A stretch of DNA of 64,000 nucleotides from Epiperipatus broadwayi (Eukaryota > Onychophora > Udeonychophora > Euonychophora > Peripatidae): positions 21,716,900 through 21,780,899 of the forward strand of contig JAQFVV010012394.1 in the NCBI GenBank assembly GCA_028023455.1. The letters are read 5' to 3'. A program made the position numbers and the translations under genes. The notes beneath the pieces were generated by a model, which worked only from the letters and a program-made list of their open reading frames with translations, searched no databases and was not told the DNA's origin. This document shows, one piece after another, positions 47,305 to 59,304 of the stretch; positions within the stretch are counted from its first letter, which is position 1; the number at the start of each line of letters is the position of its first letter.

Positions 47305-48539
47305 ACTCCAGTTTTCACTGTTACAGGCTCCCTGTTTTATTGACAAAAATCATAATTCACTTTTGGATTCATCAAAGAAAAGTTTACCAAGATGTAAGTA
47401 AATACCTATTTTATTGTTTTTTCATCTTTATAAGAAATTTTAAAACAGTTTTCACTCAAAAATAATTGAGAGTATCTATAGGTCCAGTTATGCAAATGTC
47501 TGACATAAGAAATAAGCAAAAATTAAGTTAAATAATTCTAGGATTCATTAAAAAAACATAAAACCTTGGAAAATAATTTTAAATCAAGCCAAATAATTCT
47601 AAAAGAATAGAGACACTAGAAATTCAAAGTTTTTGTTAGAATAAACCGAGAAATCATTTGGACATTAAAGCTCATAAAAAAAACATGGAAAATAAAATGT
47701 TAACAAAGATGGTTTTAAGAATTTCCTCATTGCATCAGATATTAGAAATGTGAAACAAGTTTCTATGACTACAAACCAGTCAGGGAAGACAAAAAATGGC
47801 CTAGGGATTATTATAGATACAAAAATTAATCATAAGAAAAAAGAAATCCCATTGTTAAATTGTTCATAGAAAAAAAGATATGATATTGTGGTGTCGAACT
47901 GGAAGTTGCCAAATGCGGCTAAACAGTGCACATCAGAAAATTAATTTAAATGTTAATTCAATCTCAATTTTAGAACTGAACATTATAGATTATGACTTAA
48001 GCTATCTCCCTGCACAAAAATAAGGTTTCTCTGATGATCAGAACAGAAATTATTAGCCTATTTCTGGTGGATTGGGGGCCTCAAAAAAAAAAAAAAAATT
48101 CCAAATCAGCACAGAATTACAACGAAGTGATTCATGAGCAAAAAAATAATGATTTAAAGACAAATTAGTACAAATAATATTTTAGACCTAAACAGAGACA
48201 TTGAGGCTGCAATATTATTCATCCTCTTTCAAGCAATAATTATTGAGAACATTCCAAAGTTTAGCAACAAACTTTCGAATTATCCAAATGAATCCTTGAT
48301 TACTGAGCAAAATTCAATCAAAGGAAGCAGAATCCAATTAGTATCAACAAATAAGAATGATTGTGAATCCTGAAGAACTTTATAGTTGGTGGGTTGAACA
48401 GGTATCATGGACATTTGCTTACACAAGAGGTTGATAATGATTAAAAGCAGATTTTCCACTCCATTGACCTCAGTGTGCAAGATGATATGGACAAATGATT
48501 TGTTCTTGTGGTGTGCATATAAATCTGGTTTGATTTCAA
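47305..48539. other. AT-rich stretch, no gene recognised
   Basis: Near 47800 ctagggattattatagatac with aattaatcataa resembles the RTE segment encoding YLGQIINTDGN, but too little is preserved to be sure. The 91-codon minus ORF at 48280-48555 has no recognisable motif. Confidence 0.4.
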
Positions 48540-49500
48540 GACTACAATGAATCAAATTTGTATTGGTGGATATGAGTTAGCACTCCCCCTTTTTTCCTCA
48601 GGTGGGGTGATGATGGTCATGCGGGACTTTGTTCATTTGTGGGGGCAATTGGCGATCATTGTCTAGCCCAGAAATACCTGCCAAGCAGATGAAAGTCAGT
48701 ACCTTCACTTGGACATCATCCTGAGGGGCTACTACACCCCCTGATGGATTATTTGTTAGGTCAGTGTTGATTTGCACTCACTATTATTAGGTTTCAAGAG
48801 TTAACTTTAGACTTAAAGCACTTGTAAGGCAGTTGATCTGCTTTGAAACACCACCAATCTTTGTAACATTGATGGAGTTTTGATGTAATATTTTGCAGAT
48901 GTGAGTCTGCACCCCTCATTTCTCCCTCAAGGGTGGCTGGAGGCCGTCTCTAGGGGTCTGGTCTATGGTGCAGGCTGTTGACAATTGTTGCTGCTATCTG
49001 AAAACCTGCTGGGAGGGTACCTGGTCAAAGTTTCTGTGCTGTTTTCCTTTTTGATGGGCTGCTGTGCCTTCTTGATGGGATGTTTTTGGACAGTGTAGAT
49101 CTGTACTCATTATTATGTTTTCCCATGTTGGCTTTCCAATTTTGTGCAGGTAGACGGAATTTGGTCCCTGCGCATTTGGACTGTTAAATTGGGAGACAGA
49201 GTTACCCAGAATGGTCTTTGCATGGGTCAGCTGTGGGTCAAGGGTTTGTTGTCTTTGTGGACTTGGCCTTGGACCTCATTGCCTGTTGTGGTGGTTGGCA
49301 CAATGCTGGACTTGTCCACCTATTCAACTGAAGCTTGAGTCTTCACTTTGGGCCCCAGAGGGTGGCATCATTGAGCTATAGATAACTTCTTGGTGGTTGG
49401 GCCATGTAGACCCACGTACAGATACATATTGGACAAGATTATAGTAAGCCTTTTGTGAATGCAATTGTTGTCTGGAGTGTGCCCTTTTGTAAACAAGATT
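48540..49500 (-). pseudogene. GC-richer island with a degraded zinc-knuckle coding remnant
   Basis: This 960-bp block is visibly richer in G+C than the rest of the window. The minus strand near 48790-48890 reads HQCYKDWWCFKADQLPYKC, which fits a CCHC zinc knuckle (C-x2-C-x4-H-x4-C) if its first C had become D and its H had become Q. Nearby minus frames are Pro, Gln, Ser and Thr-rich with stops (for example SQFNSPNAQGPNSVYLHKIG). The whole may be a decayed gag or LINE ORF1. This is inference: no polymerase or integrase part is attached. A 64-codon plus ORF at 49144-49338 (Trp, Leu and Gly-rich) is probably a shadow. Confidence 0.45.
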
Positions 49501-49845
49501 AATAAATGTTTGGTTTTTTTGTACATTTAATGCTTTGCAATCACATCAGGTAATTAGACCCAGAAGACTTTTATGTAATCTTTAACAATAAAGGTTGCTT
49601 TGAAAGATACACAGAGAAAATAGTGATCATGTGATGTTTTAGTCTTAAGATAACTAATACTCTGCTAAAGAACTAACATTAATATATATATAAAAAAAGA
49701 AAAAAAGCAGCAATTCACTGTTAAACTTTTAAGTCCATCAAAAAAACTGGATATAAAATATATAAGAAGATATTTGTTAGAAGAACTAAATATTTGAAAT
49801 TCTAAAAAATGGTATTTTAAAAAAAATAATGACAATATTTGTAAG
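49501..49845. other. AT-rich stretch with a possible family B end
   Basis: At 49616-49640 aaaatagtgatcatgtgatg resembles the family B leader in reverse. Nothing else can be supported. Confidence 0.4.
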
Positions 49846-51350
49846 TATAATTATGATAAAGGTATAAAATAAAAAAATTATAAAAAAATATAATATATAG
49901 AATCTTAAATTGAAAGAAAAAATGTTCAACAATAAGATAGCATTGAAAGAGGAATAGCCTTATAAAAAAATATGGAAGAATTTTATTATGCAATATTAAA
50001 GAACAAGAAAACAAAACCATTCCGCAGTTACGAGAACATTTCTAAAATGAGAAGATAAAATACGCAAGTAATTTTATGAACAATAGAAAAGCTTTGTAAA
50101 ATATGAGAATTATTAATAAAAAAGGCAAGTAATGAAACAGAATGATTATCGGCAAAACTATATGTCAAATGCCTAAATGTTAAACTTATACAGTATGATT
50201 AAAAGATTGCAATTAGTAATAATGGCATTTAAGGAAGGTGAAGAAAATATTAGGGACTATAGACCTATCAATTCTATACAAAATCTTATAATTCATCTAC
50301 AGAAATCTTCAGACTGAAAACAACCAAAAGAACAAATGATTTAAAATTAATTAAAGATCACATCCAAATATAAATGGAAGTTATAAAAAATGCAATTAAT
50401 TGTGAAAAGCCTCCTTACATTGGATTATAGATCACAAGCATTTCCATGGTGATTAAAACTTTGGATGATTTATACCCAGGATATTGTCAAATCCTAAAAA
50501 AATATAAAAAATGCAACAGCAGAGATTAGATTACATGGTGATAATAAGAAGATTAATAATGCTGAGAATATACAACAAAGTTATTTTATTTCTCCAAACT
50601 TTTTATCATAGTTTTACAGGAAGTATTTTGTGGATTAAAATAAGAAACTAAGGAAATGAGAATAAATAGAGATTGTGTACGTTGACTACAGTATGCAGAT
50701 GATGTCATTGTTTTTGCAAATAAGAGCTATCAGATAAAAGCGAAAGAGAAGGATTAAATATAAAAGCTAAAAAGTCTATAAAAAATGTTCAATAGTTTTT
50801 CAAAGAAAAAACAAAAGATTGATGAATTAAAAGTATCCTTAATTTATAACGAACTATAAATAATCTTATCAGAAAATTAAATCAATCGAAACATAATGAA
50901 GGAAATAATTTTAAAATTAAACATAGAGTACTTTTATTTAAAAAAAAACGTTATATTAAAAATAGATATGCCTATGTATTTAAAAATGAAAATCTTTTAT
51001 CAGTACTTATTTATGGACCTGAGATTTGGATATTTAAGAGCAATACAGAGACTGAATTCAAGACATATAGTAGAAATATAAAAAGATATACAAAAGTAAA
51101 ATATATGGATGAGAAATCAAATAAAGATTATTGACATAATTGAACCACTTCATACCCTGAAATGAAACTTAATTTGGACACATCATTAGAAAAGAGAACA
51201 ATTGTTAACTTTAAATTGGATCTTAAAGATTGTATAAAGCCTAGAAAAAGACCACATATATGATAAATAGAGGAAATAAGAAAATTTATCGAGTGATGTA
51301 AAAGAATTATGGAGCAAAGAAATTAGATTATATATGGACAATAGTTGGAA
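49846..51350 (+). pseudogene. RTE relic B
   Basis: The plus strand follows the RTE from the fingers of the reverse transcriptase to near its C-terminus: agggactatagacctatcaa (NYRPI), ataccaggatattgtcaaat-like codons (PGYCQIL), gcaacagcagagattagatt (ATAEIRL), gtatgcagatgatgtcattg (ADDVIVFAN), tttatggacctgagatttgg (YGPEIW) and gcctagaaaaagaccacata (PRKRPHI). Stops and deletions are frequent. Its first 490 bp are shared with relic A at 46536-46973. Confidence 0.85.
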
Positions 51351-51769
51351 ATGATGATAGAATACCCTACAAATAGCCAATACAAGTCTTATAATATTAT
51401 ATAAAAAAAAGGAGTTTGTTAAACACTTTTTTTTTTTTTTGGCAACTTAAAGAAACAAACCAGGTCACATTTTAAATATTCACTCAATACATTACTAATC
51501 TTGTAATTATTATTAATACATATAAATCAATGAAGCAACTTTACTAGCTTTTTCCTCTCAAGGCCAAAAACTTGGTATTATCTTTCTTCTCAGATGTCTG
51601 ACAATTTCTAAACTGTCAGTTACACATGGTATGTAGTTTAACACACATATACACGTATATATATATACTTATGGTAGATAATAGTAAATTGTACTTCTTA
51701 TTTCCAAGAGCGAAGTAAACAGGTGCATTGTGAAACAAATCGTTGTGGACTTAAGCTGCCACTTAATGT
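51351..51769. other. AT-rich stretch, no gene recognised
   Basis: A T run at 51431-51441 and short TA repeats near 51660. Nothing else can be supported. Confidence 0.45.
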
Positions 51770-52215
51770 ACATTATTTATTTGCTACATACAACTGGAGA
51801 TCATATTTAAATAAAGAAATAATACAAAAACTGAAAGAATTATTTAGCATTAAATCATTCTTGAATTCTTTAGAAATCAATGGCTTATTGGATAGATTAG
51901 CAGGACTAATTGTGCAATTTGATTAGTGATGTTAAATGCAGATAATTCAAGTTTACGTCTTAATTTTTCATTATGATGGATTACTGGTCTTCAGAACACT
52001 TTTGAAAATAAATCTCACTTTAAATTGTCATAAAGAATTGTAATGGTAGAATTGCTAAACAATTGAAAAAACTAAAATATAACTAAATCTGGATATGAAG
52101 AAAGAAATGAGGAAAGATGTAGATTTGTGGAATTAAAAAAAAATAGACATGGAAATATCCAAATAGAAGTATAATGGAAGTATGATAGAATTGGATTACG
52201 TTTTTGGTTAACCAA
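51770..52215 (+). pseudogene. RTE endonuclease-domain relic
   Basis: The plus strand reads FATYNWRSYLNKEIIQKLKE, parallel to the intact LGTYNCRSL...LQELEEE. After a deletion follows LEINGLLDRLAGLIVQFD (intact VEIDGVSDRVARLVIQLN), then ATGCAGATAATTCAAGTTTA (MQIIQV). Pieces matching GYGNRNERGHRLVEF and RTWKHPN-ELDY follow near 52090-52200. The catalytic Asn of TYN is kept but the domain is broken by deletions and stops. It ends about 50 bp before the oppositely oriented RTE copy 3. Confidence 0.82.
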
Positions 52216-52262
52216 AAATAAATGTGATTGTAAATCATTTAATAGAGTCAGCATACAAAACC

Positions 52263-54987
52263 TGATTGTTGACTCATCATCAACCATTATCAATACACTG
52301 CTGGATGAATGTCTCTCCAAGTTTAATCCATCTTATCCGATCTTTAGCTTCTTCTCCACATCACCCTGCACACTTTCTTATTTCATCCATCCATCTCACA
52401 TGTGGTCTCTTTCTGGATCTTTTACAATCTCTTAGAATTCTGTTTAAGATTTCAAGTGTCCATTTATTATCAACTCTTCTAGCAATATGTCCAGTCCAAC
52501 TCTACTTCAGTCTTTTAATTTTTTAAATGAGGTCAATAACACCTGTTTGTTTTCTTACCCATATATTGTGTTTTCGATATCTTCTTATTACTCCCAATAT
52601 GCATCTCTCCATACTTCTTTGAGTGGTCTGAAGTCTCTGTATTGTTTTTCTATTAAGTGTCCAAGTCTCAGATCCATAAATAAAAACTTGGTAAAACACA
52701 TTTATTAAAAACCTTCCTTTTAGTATCAAGTTATTTCTATCAAAAGCACTCCCACCAAGTTTAATTCTATGATTAATTTTATCCATTATGTGCCCATCTG
52801 TATCAATAATCTGACCAAGGTATATATAGCTCTTAACTTCTTCTAGCTCATCATAATCAATCTTTATTCTCATATTTTGAGAAAATCTATTAAACATTAC
52901 TTTAGTCTCTTTAACATTTATCTTTAGTCCTACTTTCCTACTTTCATCTAAAACTCCAGTAACATTTCCTGCAGCTCTAAAGCATTATTTGCAAAAAACA
53001 ACCACATCATCTGTAAAATCTAAATGACTTAAATAAACTCCATTTACTTTCACTCTTTTGGCTTCCCATTTTAATCCACAAAATACTTCTTGCAACACTG
53101 CTGTAAAAAGTTTTGGAGATATGGAGTCACCCTGTCTTACACTCTTCTCAATGTTGACTTTCCCAGTATCATTATGTAATCTAATTGTTGCTGTTGCATT
53201 TTCTTAAATATTCTTGAAAATATGACCATATCTTGGATATATACTTTGATGATCTAATGCTTTAATCACTGAAGAAATGTTTATAAAATCAAATGCCTTT
53301 TCGTAATCTACAAATCCAAAGCATAGTAGCAACTCATATTCATTTTTCCTTTCTATAACTTTTCTCAATATTTGGATATGATCTACTGTACTAAAACCAC
53401 TTTTAAATCCAGCTTGTTCTCTTCGTTGGTGGAAATGCAATGTTCTCTGTAGATGAGTCGCAATTATCTTGGTATGAGCAAAAAGTTTAAACTTTTTGTC
53501 TGGTTATTCAAAGTATAAAATTTAAAATGCACTAAAACGCATGAACACACAAAGCTGAATACAAAGAAATATTAAAACAAATATACACAAACTAAATATC
53601 TGTATCTACATACGTGGCTAAGTACTTTCAAGAACCAGGGTCCTCATATTCATAGCCATCTTGTAAATAAATTGTATTCAGCTTTGTGTGTTCATGCATT
53701 TTAGTAAATTATCATGGTAAAAATTTTGTATAAAACTGATAAAAGGTAGATAGGTCTGTAATTTCTAATATCTTCTTTATCACATTTTTTAAATATTAAT
53801 ATTAATACTGCATTAACACACATCTGACATCTTATTAATCGATGATCACTTCCTGTGTTAAATTTATTACGCACATTACAATCTTGAAATATGTATATTC
53901 TGTTAGTCAAAATATAATTTAATTCTGCTGTACCTTCATTTGAATGCTTCCATGTCTATTTCCTTTTAACATTTTTCTCAAAAACAGACTCATAATATAA
54001 AGTTTTTCTTTTTCTGCAAACTCCACAAGTCTATGTCCTCTCTCATTTCTATTACCACAACCAAAATTACCTACAGCATTTTCATCTTTCACTTGTTTAA
54101 CAATTCTAGCATTAATGTTTCCTATAATAATTTTTAAAATGTTGTTTACTTTGATCTAAAGCCTTTCATCACTATGAGAACTTGTTGGGGCATAATCCTG
54201 AATTATCTGCATTTGGTATCTGCTATTAAGTTGTATAACTAATCTTGCCACTCTGTCTGATACACCATCAATCTTCACAATGTTGTTCTTCCACTTTTTA
54301 TTTATAATGAATCCTATTCCATTTGTATTTCCAATATTTGTGCGTTTATAATAGAGTACATGTCCATTTTTTGAATCAATTGCCTCTTCACCTTTTCTTC
54401 TAACTTCACAAAGTCCAATAATGTTTCATTTAATATAAGACAATTCTTCTTCTAATTCTTGCAATCTTTATTCACTTGAAAATGATCTGCAGTTGTAAGT
54501 ATCTAAATAAAAAGTCATCATCAAATGGCAGCCTATGTCCACAATCAGGCAATTCTTAGCACCCTCTGCCTTCGACCACTAACTATTACCTTGGTTGGTG
54601 AATTTACAGCTTCCTAGGAATAAGGGCCATGATTTATTTTTGTCTGTCATGATTGTATATATATCTATTGGAAAAATATTTATCATTTACAAATACATTC
54701 ATTCTGTCTTATCAGGCAACTGAGAAGGAAGACCATGGTGTTTCTTGATTTTAAACTCAGAAGTAAAAAGCCAATAAACTCACCACACTGTCTAATGCAT
54801 GTTAGTGAGCAATCCATCATGTTTGTATACTATATGAATAATTACATAGTAATAACAACTGCAATGACAAGAACGCATGGGGTGGACATTAGAAATTTGC
54901 CCTGCTCAGTTCCTTTAAGGCCTCCAAGAGGAATCAAAGGTCTCCTTTTAGTTAATAGCAAACTCCTGTCAAAGGTGATTGTTGACT
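52263..54987 (-). pseudogene. Full-span RTE copy 3, decayed, with internal deletion and insertion
   Basis: Perfect 12-bp repeats tgattgttgact at 52263-52274 and 54976-54987 flank the element (52275-54975). Both ends match the intact copy, including the 5' region at 54650-54975 and the conserved 3' end. The coding region carries many stops and frameshifts. About 770 bp covering the middle of the protein (from the DWKNAVI region back to before RVNVKLERQ) is deleted at about 53812, and a 232-bp insertion lies at 53475-53706. Recognisable pieces are the FGFVDYEKAFD motif (about 53310), HQRREQAGFKSGFST (about 53430) and GSDHRLIRC (about 53840). Confidence 0.92.
53462..53719. mobile_element. 232-bp insertion in RTE copy 3 with 13-bp target duplication and internal inverted repeat
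   Basis: The RTE sequence aattatcttggta (53462-53474) is repeated as aattatcatggta (53707-53719). Between them is foreign DNA with no counterpart in the intact RTE. It contains a near-perfect inverted repeat of about 30 bp, gcatgaacacacaaagctga near 53541 and tcagctttgtgtgttcatgc near 53679. A weaker inverted end (aaaaagtttaaactttttg) lies at the left. No ORF and no family known to me. Confidence 0.88.
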
Positions 54988-55230
54988 AGTGATATGTAAA
55001 TGTTGATTCATAGTTATGGACATGGAATTAAAGTTAACAACTGATATACCTATACTTTATAAATATTGAAATGAATTTAACTAAAAATATTTACAGGTTT
55101 TGGAAATGGTTCACATTCTAACACGATCAATAAAAATATAATTTATTATGTGTTAGTTTGATAGTAAGATTTTACATATGTATTAGTCTGGGAATAACTA
55201 TCAAATCTTGCGATTTTGGAAAATAATGTC
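54988..55230. other. AT-rich spacer
   Basis: Nothing supported between RTE copy 3 and the tandem duplication. Confidence 0.45.
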
Positions 55231-55344
55231 TGCACGGGACTTCTGACAAACTTAATCAATCAATTAATGAATTAAAGTTCATATCTGTGCACGGGACTTC
55301 TGACAAACTTAATCAATCAATTAATGAATTAAAGTTCATACCTG
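55231..55344. repeat. 57-bp tandem duplication, nearly perfect
   Basis: The unit tgcacgggacttctgacaaa...gttcatatctg (55231-55287) is repeated at 55288-55344 with one visible mismatch (atatctg / atacctg). Such identity implies a recent duplication. No coding role is seen. Confidence 0.95.
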
Positions 55345-55499
55345 TGCTAGAGAAAATATCTAGTTTAATAAATAATTAGTAATAATCATTACGTGTTTAT
55401 CAAAAAGTTGATAACGTAAAAGTTGGGTGAGGAGTAAATTGATGCTTGAAAATAAAAATGAGACAATTTACTCTACATAAATATTCTTCATGTAATAAA

Positions 55500-55590
55500 G
55501 ATATATATGAGAGGTAATGACCTGGCTCAATTGATGAGTGCTGGTTCAGCACGAAATGCATCTTGGGGGTTATTTGTCTTTTATTGTATC
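55500..55590 (-). mobile_element. Family C end fragment
   Basis: It contains tgagtgctggttcagcacga and gcatcttgggggttatttgt, the family C landmark in reverse orientation, without the rest of the arm. Confidence 0.65.
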
Positions 55591-56045
55591 TTTATTTATA
55601 TGAAATTATTTATGAAATAAAAAAGAATGGAGAAATATGGAAGTTGTCTATCTATAAAAAACAATTAAAGATTTATTTGGGGGGAAATGCCCTATAACTT
55701 TATTACTGGAAATGGTACAAAAGTATGAAAATATGCATATGTTTTTTGTGAGAAATTATCTTCTTCCATGTAAACTTATATTATTTATTTTGAAAAATGA
55801 TCACATATAATTTTATTTAGTGGAAAGAGAACAAACATGCATTTATGTTTTTAGTGAGAAATGATCTTCCAACAAGTAAATTTCTAACAATCTACATTTA
55901 TTCCAAGTGTACCAACCAACTAAAAAAATAATAATGTTCATATATTTAACAGCATAATTCTGTCCATTTATAAAAAGTTCTTTCTTAGCATCACTATGGC
56001 AGTGCGCTGAAATTTCGTAGCTTGAATCACATTCCACTACAAATA
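55591..56045. other. AT-rich stretch, no gene recognised
   Basis: The segment tgagaaat(t)atcttcttcc recurs loosely near 55750 and 55855. The 64-codon minus ORF at 55843-56037 shows no recognisable motif. Confidence 0.4.
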
Positions 56046-56112
56046 GTGCTTTACAAGCAGTTGTCCCAGGTTAGCGGGTTCGCTTCCGCTGATGCTATGA
56101 CACATGAGAAAA
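56046..56112 (+). mobile_element. 5'-truncated tRNA-derived SINE
   Basis: It begins within the anticodon arm (gctttacaagcagttgtccc), continues through B box gcgggttcgcttcc and the tail gatgctatgacacatgagaa, matching the SINE at 14271 closely. Flanking aaatagtg on both sides (about 56041-56048 and 56106-56113) is a plausible short target duplication. Confidence 0.8.
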
Positions 56113-56339
56113 AATAGTGTCAAATTTTAATCATTACATTTTGGAATATACTATTCATATTCATTTAGGAAAGTATTCAAAATGGACAGTAGATCATGTG
56201 TTCATGTTACTTTTGCCAGATCACTGATTACTCATGCCAGCATTCTTTCATAACATCACAGCATAGTTTATTTTGTAAAATTAGCAGTAAAACCCACATT
56301 TTGACTAATAACTTTATCCTCATCAGTATACTATACCGA

Positions 56340-57560
56340 ACTTTAAATGTAATTAGAGAGAATTTGAACACAGACTTTCTAGCTCCCTTCAGCTATCAAC
56401 TCTATCTTATATAACTAATCCACAGGAACACATACAATGTGAAAAAGATAAATGATCTCCAATATACATGTTTCGTGCTGAACAAGCACTCATCAGTTGA
56501 TCTAGATCACCATCTCTCACATACATATATAATCAGTGTTTAGTTAATATTAAGATAGAAAATCTTCAAATTTTAATGAATAGGCTTCAATCTCCTCAAC
56601 CCTCCAATTATTCAGTCATCCATGTGATTGAAAATCTGATGATGGAACACCAAATATCCTGTTGATGCCAATATTATTGTTATGCTCACATTGACCTTAA
56701 GTCACTCTGATCCTTCATGTATATGACCTTATCCATTTAAATATACAGAAGAGGGATCAACAGGATACAAGCTAAATTTGTTATATTCGATTAAATGAAG
56801 TATAATTTATATAGCCGGAGTTATGTAATTATATAAGGAATTTGAGCACAAAGTTTCAAGCTCTTTCAACTATCTGCTCTATCCCAAACAACCGACACAA
56901 ATATGTAAAGGATAAATGCTCTCCAATATACATATTTCATGCTGAACCAGCATTCATCATTTGGTGCAGATCATCATCAGCCACAAAATATATAAGTGCT
57001 CAGATTATATTAAGATAGCAAATCTTCAAACTTTAATGGACAGGCTTCAATATTCTCTATCGTCCCACTCCTCAGCCATCTGCTTTTTTGAAAATCTAAT
57101 GATGGAATGGTGAAAAATGCCAATATTAATCATAACCATGTTGACCTTAAGTCACTTTGCCCCCTCAGTACAGAACCTTATTCATTTAAATACTCAGAAG
57201 AGGGATGTGCAAGATACAAGCTAAGTTTGTAATATTTGATTATACAAAAATAATTTATATACCTGGAGTTATATAATTATATGAGGAATTTGAACACAGA
57301 CTTTCACGCTCCCTTCAGCTATCTCCTCTGCCTCATACAACTGACACCCTTGACCACACACATGCATAACAGATAAATGAACCACAATATATATATATTT
57401 TATGCTGAACCAGCACTCAGTAATTGGTGCAGATTATCATCCCCTGTACATATATATAATCAGTGCTCAGATTATATTAAGATAGCAAATCACCTCCCAT
57501 TCTTCAGTCATCCATATTATTGAAAATGTAATGATGAAATGGTCAAAGTCCTTGTTAATG
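56340..57560 (+). repeat. Three direct tandem family C arms, about 440-480 bp each
   Basis: Units begin near 56345, 56826 and 57268, each with tgtaattat(at)..aatttgaacacagactttc-like sequence. Each then has gctgaaccagca(c/t)tca, atataatcagtg(c)t(c)ag(attatattaag), and in the first two the tail accttaagtcact then cagaagagggatc/g and atacaagctaa(a/g)tttgt. Unlike copies at 1001 and 42158 the arms are all in one orientation. No coding sequence is present. Confidence 0.85.
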
Positions 57561-59304
57561 GCAAGCTAAAATAAATAGAAAACATTCAAATCCTGATGTG
57601 ATGTGCTGCACTGTGACCTCCTTTGTCAGAGTCATGATGCCCAGAGAAATCTGTTAGCCAGATTAACTACCCTTTTTATTCCCCGCCCTAAGTTTTCCAT
57701 ATTCTTCCGTAGCCTGCTCCATCCCATTTCCACAACATAATCTTTATCAACTCCATCGGCTTTATATCTAAATCCTCCTTATCTTTCCCAAACCCAGGAT
57801 AAAAATCAATAACCCACATTCTGTATAATCACTTTGTTTATATTTATTCCTCCACAACTTTATTATTTGTACTCTTTCTGCTTTCAGACATTTACATTTA
57901 ATTAACAGATATCTAATATTTTCTATGCCTTCCTTACACAACTTGCAGATTAAATCAACCACATTTTTCCATTTGTGTGTATATTCCTTTATTGTTAAAG
58001 ACCCCATTCAAGCCTTAAACAGTAAACTACATTCCTTGCTATTATCATAAATTAACTTACACCGAATATTCTGTTTACTCTATATATATTTAACACTTTT
58101 TACTCTCCATACTAGCCCTTCATCTCTCCAACTCCCTACTCTTTATTAATGCATCTATTCTACTATCCCATTCTTTAACACTATAACACTTATTAATTCT
58201 TCTAATACAATCATACGACCTTTTATATAAGTATACTGACATAAATTCTTTATCCAAATCTTCTGATATTGCATTACCTTTCTCATGCATCTTGTTGCCT
58301 CCCTTTATTCATAACCCAATTAAATACTATTTTGTCTATTCTTTTATTATCCATAAATTGCAATCTACCGAACATTTTCATCTTGCTTTTTGCCATCTCT
58401 CATATAAAAACTTGGATCAGCCTTTTTTTTCTTGAATTGCCTTCTTTGCCATCCACACATCTGCATCTAATGCATGTCTTTCCTATTTCTCTTTATACTT
58501 TTCTTAGTAATCCAATACTCCTTTACTAACATAACATATCATTACCATATGTTTACCCTGCTACTCCCTTCCATACAATTCTAGCTATATCATATTTATT
58601 ATATGAGAACACTGTTAATTTTTTTATCAATCGCTTTCTTTTTTTGCTTCATTTATCAAATTTTCTCCCATTCATCCAAGCAATTTCTGATTATTTAAGA
58701 TGATTTCCAAATAGCTATATCTAGTCATCACACTTAGCTTTACATTCCCCAATAAAAAATCCTCTGTCTTCTCTTTCCCCAGTATTAATCATCATTACTT
58801 TTGATTTTTCTTCACTAAATTTAATCTCATCTCTTCACCCCTTTTTGTGCATGTCCTCAGCATAATTTCCATATCTTCCCTTCTTTCTGCACATAAAATG
58901 ACATTATCTGCAAAGAAAAGACCCAACAATGTATATACTCACTTGCTGCCTATTAATGCTATCTCTACCCCTCTTCCTAGGTTTTCGATTGCTCTCTCTC
59001 CATTTCTCTTGAATACAACAAAAATAGGTGACATAGGACATCCTTGCCTTAGTCCCACCCCATTTTTAACTTTAAATGATTCTATATTTCCTAATTGGAT
59101 ATGTATAGTAATTATTTTCATATAATTTCTTAATAATATCCACTAAAGCTCCATTCATTCTCAAATTTACTAAACTTACCTAGAATCTATTTCTATTTAC
59201 TCTATCATATGCCTTCTCTATATCCATGAAAACCATATATAACTGTTTATCTGTATTTCTACTCATACTGATAAGTTGTCTATCTACAAATAAACTATCT
59301 CCTA

